Assembly (NCBI GenBank): GCA_034440575.1
Contig: JAOTOL010001006.1
Coordinates: forward strand, 141,001-205,000
Source of the DNA: Imbricaverruca yamaguchii
Lineage: Eukaryota; Arthropoda; Thecostraca; Neoverrucidae
Length of the DNA: 64,000 nt
Direction: 5' to 3'
Part shown: one piece after another, positions 54,490-64,000 of the stretch
How positions within the stretch are numbered: the first letter of the stretch is position 1
Layout: each line of letters opens with the position of its first letter
Made by a program: the position numbers and the translations under genes
The notes under the pieces: generated by a model
The model's database searches: none
The model's input: the letters and a program-made list of their open reading frames with translations, nothing else
What the model was told of the DNA's origin: nothing

Positions 54490-54824
54490 ATCCAAAATGA
54501 CGCCTTCGCTCATGGTTAAGTCGGCTGCAGACAATCAGTACGTGACTGAGAGTTTGGGGGCATTCGGACTTCGGGTGCTTCGCACTGCATGAGTTCAGTA
54601 TAGTAAACTCCGGCGTAAGCCTATAGCAACACTTATAATATCTAAATTTAGGTCTATGCATCCCATGAGAACGAAACAATCGGTTCTCTATTCCAAAATG
54701 ATCAGAGCCAAGTAATTAGGTAGACCAAAAAGGCGCAGCTCAATGAAATAGTTTACGTACACTGATCTTTATTGACAACGTTTTATCTAGAATGATAGAT
54801 GCAATCCCTAAATCACCAGGCATC

Positions 54825-55045
54825 TCCTATATCAGTGAAGGACGCCCCAGTGCCAGTCAGGCTGTCCTCATTTTCCCGCGAGAGCCTCCTCTGTCAGATG
54901 GCTTCCTACGCCGATCACGGGGCCTCCTATGTCCGTCAGAGGCCTTCTGTATTGGTCATGGTAGTCCTTGTGTCTGTGAGGAGCCTTCTGTGTCAGTTAC
55001 CTCTTGTATCGGAGAGAGTCGTTCCGTGTCGGTTTAAGAGTCTCC
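54825..55045 (+). repeat. Degenerate ~20-bp minisatellite
   Basis: GAGCCTCCTCTGTCAGATGG, GGCCTCCTATGTCCGTCAGA, GGCCTTCTGTATTGGTCATG and GAGCCTTCTGTGTCAGTTAC follow at 18-21-bp spacing. The two open + frames are shadows of the repeat. Confidence 0.65.
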
Positions 55046-56613
55046 CGTGTACCTCAACAACACAATTTTTATGGATATTAGTGTGAATTTCTAAAAACTG
55101 AGTGAAAGTATTCATTGTCAGGGCCATTTTTGGTCACCTCCTCTTTAATTTTGATAAAGTGGAAGGCGCAGGCACATATGTTCATTCAGTTCCATCAACT
55201 TTAACCTCATAATTTACATTGACTGATGTGGCAGGACGCATCATGAGGTGTGGAGATGCTGTAGCGGACAAGGAACTTCAGATTTCTTGCGGCGTGGTCA
55301 CTATTGAGCACACCACGGCATTTGCTAACGTAGGCGAAAGAACGCGAACAACTAACAAGTATACTTCTGAAGCGTAACGCAGTGGTGACGACTTCTTTAC
55401 CATTCCTTGGGCCGACATGATGGATGTGTCTGGCACTTTCAAATGTATGAATCATGATTCCTTGTCAGATGCTGAGGTCACACACCTCGGAATGGACCTG
55501 TCCAGGCGAGTGCATGTCAGTACTGTCGTCAGGGATGCATGCATCGGAGGAAGGGGGACACGGCGGGAGTACCCCTGACACTGCCAAAATATTGTATACA
55601 CTTTTCATACATAATAGCCATGGCTTGGATGAATTCATAAGCACTGCTCCTCGTGTCTGTCAGCAAACCAGCCTTAAGATGCTGATTCGCCTGTCAAATG
55701 CAACGTGGCATTCAGCGGCTAATTCGACGGCCGATTCGGTTAATTCAGTTCTTTATAAATGGAGCTGAACACAACAGGGCATAGACCACCGCTTTGGGCT
55801 GTGTTCGTTGCTACCCGCATCCAGTATCCGTCGCCAACACGCAATGGCACGGGGAGATTTTAAGTTCTTTGGTGAGAGACATCCGTTGCATCTAGTGCTA
55901 TGGTCCATCGGAGTAGTCGCCGAATAAAGTGAAGGGCTAGGTTTCACGTCAGTAGACTGACATAAAAGGAGACGGAAAGTTTACTGATGGAGTTTGCGTT
56001 ACATTTGCATTACATTGCATTGCATTGCATTTTGTCACCTTATCCAGAAATTTTACAGATGTGGTTTACTTCTCTTCAAATATTTACAAACGGAGAATGT
56101 TAGCGAAGCGAAAGAAAAGCTAGCGTGGTGCATGTGACCAGCTGTCGCGATTAATACCCATTTGTATACTTCGGGTAACAAATGAATATCTTACATTGGC
56201 TTGGACCTCGCAGTGAAGGGATTAATTAGACCCTCTAAGGTTTTCTGAAATAACTCATAATCGGTCTAAAGAATCACTTCGGTAATTCATCATATAACCT
56301 GACAATTGATGAGCGTGCATGTCAAATGTTGACGTGCAGTCCACTAACTTAACGAAGTTGGGGAACGCCAAAATCAGGTGACGCAGGGTTAAAATATTGG
56401 TTTTTCATTAGGTGTGAGATGTCGAAATGAGCATAGCAGGATGTCGAAATTTGACATGTAATTAGTGTAATTTCAAATGTTTTGATGTCTTTCAGACTAA
56501 AATTTGAGTTCATGGTGTAAGTGATTATGACTGGACCTTTATCATTTGTTTTGAGATTCATAATTTAAGAAAAGATGTATTCAGGATAAGGAGAATAATA
56601 ACTATGATGAACT
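55046..56613. other. No recognisable gene
   Basis: Short frames only. A small GCATT repeat lies near 56005-56031. Confidence 0.45.
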
Positions 56614-56671
56614 GGTTGGTTGGTTATTTGGGCTTATGGGCACATCGACTGCTTCGGTCATACAGCGCCCA
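56614..56671 (-). mobile_element. Hairpin mini-retroposon, copy 5, with 11-bp TSD
   Basis: On the minus strand: ATGGGCGCTGTATGACCG, AAGCAGTCGATGTGCCC, then ATAAGCCCAAATAACC and AACCAACC. The flanks TATGATGAACT at 56603-56613 and 56672-56682 are identical. ATGGGC pairs with GCCCAT. Confidence 0.85.
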
Positions 56672-56682
56672 TATGATGAACT

Positions 56683-58333
56683 TGTAGTGTATCCCATATC
56701 ACATAGGTCATCCCTTTACCCGATATCCGTATTGCAAAATGTTCGTGTAACACCATTCCATATTGAGGGCAAGCACATGCATTTATAAACGAGATACTGT
56801 TACAAAGGAGACATAAATACTTCATATCAATGAGCAGGATGCTGATACTTCTTGGAGAAGGATTTCGATTGAGTGTTCCGAAAGTGGTATATTCAGAAAG
56901 TGGAATAATTTATCACTGAGCAACTTTGATACGCCTGCATATTGTATTCAATGCAGGGCTTCATTACTTGCTGAATAAGGACTTCAGGAGTGCTGGATGA
57001 TACCCGGTTTCAGGATACTGGGTAGACTATCTGAAACAGAAGAGGCTCTATGATACGGTTTCAGGAGATTTCCTGATCACAGGTCATTGGTGCACCCCAA
57101 CTATGGCATATTTTAATTGTTGAAGGGCATCAGGATGTCTTCAGTTGAGTTCATGTTGGCTTCATAATCAGCAGCTAGTAAGCAAGGATGTCACAAAAGC
57201 CATAGACAGGGAGGTCGATTGAACTTTCATTAGGTGGTATTTTCCACCAATTTTCTTGAAAAATTTCACACTGAGGTGACGTCATCTAGTGCAGTTTTTA
57301 AATGTGCATTAAATATATCTCACAAACCGTTTCAGATAAAGCCAAAAGTTAACCTGTACTGAAGAGAGAAATTACTAAGGTAAAGCTAAGAAACAAATAA
57401 GTAGCCCATGTGATGTCATCGGGTCAAACGGTAATTTACCTTTGGTATTTTGTACGCAATGTTGTCGCTAATTATTATTTTAAACCTGAATATGGGTACT
57501 GAGGGATTATATCCCTCAATGGTGTTCTAGGTTACAGGTCACTCCCCGATTAAGTCGCTGATGGATGACCCGATAAGAGTCGAGAATAGAGTTGTTCACT
57601 TTTTCTTCCAAACACTGGCATGAGACGTAGCACGAGCACAGCAGGTTCTGGCACCGCACGACACATGGCACAGCAAGCTGGATGATGGCACATAAGAAAG
57701 CATGGGGATAAAAAAGGGACCATCTAAACAACGAGGGAAATCTTGATTGATGACGAAAGTAAGCAATACCAGAGATGCAAAACATTTCACACACGGACAG
57801 CATATCAGTCTCTACGTTTCAAAGTTATTCCACACATCATTGGTTAAGCCCTTTTTCCTGGTAATCTTGGACAATTCAGTTCAACATCAAGACAATTTTA
57901 GATATATACTTTAATTTTATTACTAGGAGTACCGACACTGGCACGGCAGTGGCACGTACAATTATGGCATTGTACAGCAAAAGGCTCATGTTCCCAGGAT
58001 TATGGGTTGCCGTGTCTTGCCACTGCGCCAGAAAGTGGAAACTCTAGTCGAGAGTACGAGCATCGCAAAAATAAGACCCCCTCCCCGCGAGTTACACTAA
58101 GCGGCCACATGCTAACCAGTGACGTTTGTTCCGCGGTCATAAAAAAAATGGGTGGCAATGTGATACGCTCCTGAACGCGAAAGGGTTAAAGTTAAGCGAA
58201 CAAAAAGTGTGGTAAGAGCTGAACAATTCCACATGATGCTTCACCATCATCCCACATCCACAAAGGAGGCATTAATCCGCCGCCTTTCCGTATTCTAGCG
58301 AGTGAAAATGAAGTGTGTTAAGTCAATAAGTAG

Positions 58334-58334
<1 letters not shown>
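56683..58334. other. No recognisable gene
   Basis: Short frames only. GGGTTAA at about 58188-58194 resembles the right end of a TTAA element, but no matching left end was found. Confidence 0.4.

Positions 58335-58409
<75 letters not shown>
58335..58409 (+). repeat. (TA)n microsatellite
   Basis: About 37 TA dinucleotides. Confidence 0.95.
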
Positions 58410-58413
<4 letters not shown>

Positions 58414-58936
58414 TCAGTAAAATGTTATGCACACCTGTGGCAAGGTAGCTTCATGTCTGACTAAACACGGCCAGAAATTACCCGTTAATTGCATGATAGA
58501 AAATATTCGTCTAAGTACGTCGGGATAATACCACGCGCTTTAATAATGTCAGCTTCCAGACGAAAAACGGATATGTATGTAGGTTGTTTTCAGTGAATAG
58601 TATGTATATGTATGCAGTGAATAAATGACCACATCTGAAGAACGGGATCCGATCAGGAATCTTTTAAGTAGTCATGTTGGTGTATGCATGGCTTCGGCTA
58701 TCATGCACTGATTTCGGTTTACACTCAGATCTGAACATGTCCCATCAAAATACACCAGGAACAGAGCTCCTTCCGCTTCTGGATTTTGGAAGGAATTTTC
58801 CCTTTTCTTCTGGCCAGACCTGGCCAACATGATCGTAGATTACACAAATGAAGCAAAAGGAAGCGCGGTGTTTTCATATCGCACAGCTGTGGAGTGATAA
58901 CATGAATAAGAAAGAGGATGATCCGCAGAGTATTAA

Positions 58937-59749
58937 CCCGTCCGTCTCGAGGAGGAGTCTTCAACCGCACCCCCTCAGGTTTCTCCCGGATAGTGAACGA
59001 ACGGCGGGCGGCAGCGCACCCAAATTTGTGATGCCTTTTCCCACGTCAATTTGGCATGCGGTTTCAAAATTTTGAAGTCAGGTCGTCCAGGGTCAACGAG
59101 TTAGTCGACGTCAAGTGAGGTCACCTCCAAAAAAGTTCAACCAGTCGTCACGCTTTAACGGATACAGGTATTTTAATGAAACTTTCAGAGTTTGCTTATC
59201 TCTAGGGATGCAACAAAACGTATCTGGATTTTGTTTTTGTTTTTTGACTACATATACATTTTGCATATTTGCCAATTGCAGTTCAAATAGAAGATTCTGG
59301 CTAAAGTAAGCATTTTGATTAGGGCAAGTTGACTTTCAACAACGTTTCTCGGTCTGCTCTATCCATTGAAAAAGGAAAAGTAAAGAAAACTTGAAAACTG
59401 AAACTTCTGCCATTGCATAAAAATATAATTTTCATTTTTGGGGGGCCAGGAAAAATGTATTGCCGTGGTCGATTTCGCTGTCTTTTTCTCATTCTAAATA
59501 AATTTTGTGCTTTCATGTATCCCCAAAATGAACTCCCCAGAGCCAAAAACATAATGTAAGTTGTGAATAGTCATGAAAATCTAGCCCCCCTGGTGACGTC
59601 ACCTTTGGGGGAAATTCTTTTCAGGGGTGGATCTGGACCCTACTCGTCGAGCGCTTTCCGATGACACCTCTTTCGTTTTCGTGCAACGTTACTATCCGCC
59701 CCGCCCCCCGAGACGTGGTGTGAGGATCTGACCGGAGGGACGGCGTGGG
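58937..59749 (+). mobile_element. piggyBac-like TTAA element, complete copy (813 bp)
   Basis: Flanked by TTAA at 58933-58936 and 59750-59753. Left end CCCGTCCGTCTCGAGG, right end GGGACGGCGTGGG. This is the best full-length reference for the family: no transposase, a hormone-receptor-like AGGTCA cluster at 59085-59125, and TGACGTCA at 59594-59601. It is probably a non-autonomous (MITE-like) derivative mobilised by a piggyBac-type transposase from elsewhere. Confidence 0.85.
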
Positions 59750-59753
59750 TTAA

Positions 59754-62700
59754 GAATATATAGAGTTGCGTACTAAATAGTTTCTATAATAGTGGCTAAG
59801 GCCTTGTCAAATATATTTCGGAGTGTCATGGGAAGTACGTGAATAATGGTCTTTCAAATTAAACGGGCTCAGTTTGAGGAACATTTTTTGGTTCTAACTT
59901 GCGAAATCTACCGGATGTTATTAAATACTGCGAACATCATGACTTGGAGAAACAGAAGAAGCCAGGATTGACGCAACCAGCTAAGCCTTTTCGATTTTTT
60001 CTATAACACTACACAATGTATTCCAGCTGTGGATGCGTTGATTGCTATCTTGAACGTTTGGAGCTGGTTTTCCAACAAAAATGAAATATTTGGGAGAAAA
60101 TGTATTATCCCATATCAGTTTGTGTAAGACATAATGATATAGGGGGTACTCCCGCCAAGGAAATAAAATCACTCATGCATTGAGCGAAGGTCCCATTACC
60201 CATTTAATACCATACTATTTTCCTAGAGGCTCATTTGATACCAAAATGACGACGATTATACCCAAATTACAAGTAAGTGAGGACATGTGGCATATTTAGC
60301 AGCATGGTGCACATAAGAGGTCATGCAATTCGTAGATTTTACGAGTTAACTTTTCGAGGAAGCGTAGAAAACCACTGTTTATCTTTTACATATGCTTGTA
60401 GTGGAATACTGGCATTGCGTTCATGTAGTACTCTCTCCGGACCAGGGTGAGGCTCTCGAGAGTCCCGCCCCACCTCCTCAAGTTTTCCCGGGATAGCTGC
60501 CGAATGAGGTGACACATTGACACGAAACTGTAGTACGTTCATGTATATCTGATTTTGCGTATCTTGAAACAAATTTGAGGGCAAGATCATCGGCCCTTGA
60601 CTCCAAACGGGACAAGCACAGAAATGTTCCCAAACATTTAAAGAGCCACCATTCGGAGCAATTACCGCATATCAACGCCAAGCTCAGACCATGCTGTTCT
60701 TTCATCAAGGCGTACAACTCTTTGTCATTAGGGGCGCTTGGAATCGTTTGAAGGGGCGCCATTTCCTCGGATGGGAGCCACTGTTTGGGGGACGTGGTGC
60801 ATTGCAGTCTATCGTGGGTGTTTTTCCCCGGTCAGAGAGTCGTCACACTTCTTTGGATTTGGGGTGGGGGGGGGGGGGCACATGCCCAATTGTCTCTCCC
60901 TCTATTTAGAACCTCTGGTGCTGAGTAGCCCCATGAAAGTGGGCAGCGTCATCCCGATCGCTCCAATAGCCTGAGCACAGGACGATTTGGCAGTGGGCAT
61001 GTTGGCGCTAAACCTCTGCTTGGTCTTAATTTTAGACACCATGATTTTGCTGACAAACACGCTGGGCTTGGTAATCTGACTTTTCGAGAGTCACAAACAT
61101 TGCTAAATATGGTGTGTTCTTATAGCAGCACACCAAACTATGGAGGATGCAATATTATCCATAGAAGCCTGTTCAAACCAGACGTTTACCTTTTCTGTGC
61201 GTTTCGCGTGCGCCTGAACGAAACAAAAATTAGTCAGTTGAATTTCCTTTGCTTAAACGCGAAATTCCTGAAGGTGGTGCCTTTGTTTAAAGACTTCGCG
61301 TGGCAATTATACACCTACTATGAAACGCATACAAACATCAGCAGAACCCTCTGATTCAATTTGGAATTATCTGAAGAACCCACGTAGAATGCGCCGAAAC
61401 CGGCATGTCTAAAGAAAATACCAATATTTACGTGCGCAATAAGGTGTCACAATAAGCCGGAAAACCAAACGAAACTTACAACAACCGAGACAAACAACCG
61501 GAAAATTAAATCCCTCGGGTTACTTTTTGCTTTGATCATCATTAGCAAGACAAATTTTCGCACATAATTATTGTCGATCCGACACACTATAGACGTCGTC
61601 ACAAATTTCGCTTCCTGTCACTCCACCTTACGAGGCTTATATCCAAGGATCCTGGCTCGTTGCAACTTTTTTTAATAAGATAGCTAAAGAAATTACCTCC
61701 ACAGATCATATACATTCACGTTTCATCCTTTTTTTGTATGCCTATACAAGTGGCACGAATTACGATTGCTAAGTTATCCACTTGTTCTTGCACCTTGCGC
61801 GATATCGCGAGCAATTTCAGAAAGCATGCCCAAAAGTCGGCACATGCAGTGGGGTTGTGCTGGGGCTCATCCAGTTGCCGACATCCATTGTGCGCAACAG
61901 GAAGCATGTCATGGGGACAGCTGTCCGCCTTTACCCATGACCGTTATGCACACGTATTGTCATGCATAGTGTACGTTGTCACTACCTAGAACGAGGATCT
62001 GAAACCAAGCAGATGACGTAACAATTTAAGCCATGGAACGTTCACAGGTTCGCTAAAAACCGACGAAACTTCGATACACATAATGTGTTAAAGTCGATTC
62101 CTCAGCACTCTTGTATAAAACCTGCTACGGGACCACGAACATTTTTATTTAGAACCCGTAGGCTACGGTAGCAAATAGACTACCTTTGTCGCACTTCTAC
62201 ATTTTGTTGGATCGACGTGCAATTTTGTATGCATACTTACGTTATCAAGGGCAATTGAAGGAAGATGCATCCAGAAGGATTTTTGTTTGGCTGTTAGGGG
62301 CACACCCTTGTGCACAAAGGTCGGGACCTAAAGTTGTGCAATGCTCAGTTATTGCTACTGCCGTCAAGTATTCATCATTTGTAATTATTTCTGTAGATTT
62401 TCATGTCGTTAATTCCCAAGTTCAATGTGAAGTGCAATAAATCCGAGAAAAAATGAGGCCATATGCTAAGACTGAGTTCCTACATCCTTGGTGTAGTCTC
62501 AGTCCGACCACATTTACCTCCGCCCCACCAACACTTTGTTCTCTCAACGTGGGGCCATGTGAGGAGGGTTTTATCAACCAAATTGGGAATCACACTGCAT
62601 CCATGTGTTGGGCCACACTAAAAAAAAATTTCTTCTAACTACTCCATCCATTATTTTGGTTGTAGGTTGCAATGAAAATGGGGCGGTTTGGCCCGTCAAT

Positions 62701-63479
62701 TGGTTAGCTGTATCTTCCAGTGAACTGGACCCACCCAAATGTTGGCGTCAGGTTTCCATTGTCAGGTTTTTGTCAAATACCGCATTTTCCCGAAATTGAT
62801 CAGACCCCATCAAGTAATGGCAGATGGAGCATGGATCCCAAATGCCCCAGAAGTGGCGGCGTCCACGATCAAAGCTAACAATGATGATACAGTTGCACGA
62901 CTAAATTATAAAACGTCAAGTTCGTTACGAATTCAAATCAAATCCGAATCGAGCAAAGTATATTTTCTACGCTCCTAACAAAAAACCGTATGACATTGAC
63001 AACTTTTAGCTTAACCTTCACTGGACTGATAGCCCTTGCGGTTCGCAGAATTCCCAGAACGGAAACCTGGCTACGCCATTGTGAATGAAGTTCTCTCGGA
63101 AAATGACACAAGCAAGTACAGACTTAAGGGCTGAGAAGAGAAGCATGTGGGTGGATGGGTCCTTCGGTATTTTCAGACTATTTTCAATTAGAAAATGCAG
63201 GTATGATCTTAGCATAATATTAACGATATCGTAGGCCTTAGCTCTTCTACCTTGGCATAAATATTGTGGCAGCTGCGGGGGATATCACCCCACAAATTCC
63301 ACAATAGGAGACTAGAAACTTGACAATTTTCGCCCAAACGCGAACTGAACACAATGACTATTCAGTAGGATACTGTGCCTCGCAATCATTTGTCTCCCCA
63401 CAACTTTTTGTCTCAAACACAGCATGTTTTTCGATGATAGTGGTCCTACGCTAAGGAAGCCTCCATCAGTGGCACTAGG
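59754..63479. other. No recognisable gene
   Basis: 3.7 kb of AT-rich sequence. A G-run (60859-60878) and a few domain-free frames are all that is seen. Confidence 0.45.
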
Positions 63480-63483
63480 TTAA

Positions 63484-64000
63484 CCCGTCCTGTCTCGGGG
63501 TGGGGGGTCTTCAACGGCCTCCACCTCAGGTTTTTCGCGGAAAGTGAACGAACGGCGCGTGGCAGCGCGCCAAAATTCTGTGTACCTTTTTCCACATCAA
63601 TTTGGCATGTTATGTCAAAATTTGTAAGTCAGGTCATATAGGGTCAACGAGTTAGTCAAGGTCAAGTGAGGTCACCTAAAAAAAAGTTCAATCAGTCGTC
63701 ACGCATTAACGGATACAGATATTTTGTTCAAACTTTCAGCATTTTCCTATTTTTATGGGTTCAACAGAAGTACGAGAGGAATTTCTCATTTTCCGTTTTC
63801 GACTACACATAAATTTTCCATATTTGCCTCTTGCACTTCAAATATAATATTCTGGCTAAAGTAAGCATTCTTTATCAAAGTAAGTTGACTTCCAACAACA
63901 ATTCTCGGTCTGCTCTATCCGCTATAAAAGAAAAATTAAAGAAAACTTTAAAACTCAAAATTTTGAAATTACAAAAAATTGGGGGGGGGGGTAAAAATTG
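63484..64000 (+). mobile_element. piggyBac-like TTAA element, cut by window end
   Basis: TTAA at 63480-63483, left end CCCGTCCTGTCTCGGGG, then the family interior (TTTTTCGCGGAAAGTGAACG, GTCAAGGTCAAGTGAGGTCA) up to the G-run near the window edge. The right end lies outside the window. Confidence 0.85.

Noticed and set aside
56384..56390. Another TTAA-element right end (GGGTTAA)
   Set aside because: No matching family sequence next to it and no left end. A chance heptamer.

Overview
The window looks like nuclear DNA from an invertebrate, probably an arthropod or another marine ecdysozoan; the species cannot be fixed from sequence alone. The signs are an intron-split gene with GT-AG junctions, many microsatellites and minisatellites, BEL/Pao, CR1-like and Penelope-like retroelements, tRNA-derived SINEs, and no operon or bacterial gene structure. 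Most of the 64 kb is repeat-derived or has no recognisable content.

The only clear host gene lies on the + strand at about 13.27-23.45 kb. It is a sodium/bile-acid-symporter-family (SLC10) transporter. Five coding exons (13373-13969, 15615-15789, 16689-16906, 19515-19625 and 22837-23454) join in frame. Together they give a signal peptide, a glycosylated extracellular domain and about nine membrane segments, with the family's sodium-site residues present. Its introns hold a 40-bp satellite, a transposon-like element with inverted 16-bp arrays, a tRNA SINE and two GC-rich minisatellites. Its last exon carries a 63-bp coding minisatellite.

Layout. 0-6 kb: a palindromic TTGAATT repeat, a BEL/Pao gag relic and a 273-bp satellite. 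6-12.5 kb: a CR1-like LINE split by a 1.46-kb TIR element (itself carrying a 59-bp mini-retroposon) and by a nested pair of piggyBac-like TTAA elements. The LINE is then fused to a BEL/Pao pol relic, and a possible LTR with a TATA box follows. 13-23.5 kb: the transporter. 24-36 kb: mostly featureless, with a decayed 1.6-kb coding relic, 21-bp and 41-bp minisatellites and an endonuclease scrap. 36.4-39.7 kb: a CR1-like LINE interrupted by a Penelope-like element that encodes an intact RT and GIY-YIG nuclease and ends in a hammerhead-like motif. 40-64 kb: microsatellite-headed repeats, a 24-bp minisatellite, SINEs, mini-retroposons and three more piggyBac-like TTAA elements.

The strongest novelty is a family of 52-59-bp mini-retroposons. 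They consist of only a hairpin plus an AACC-type tail, which is the 3' domain of a full-length tRNA SINE also present here. Four copies have target-site duplications and all begin at essentially the same internal point. Two DNA-transposon insertions into the LINE can be read to the base, because removing the element and one target-site copy restores the LINE reading frame.
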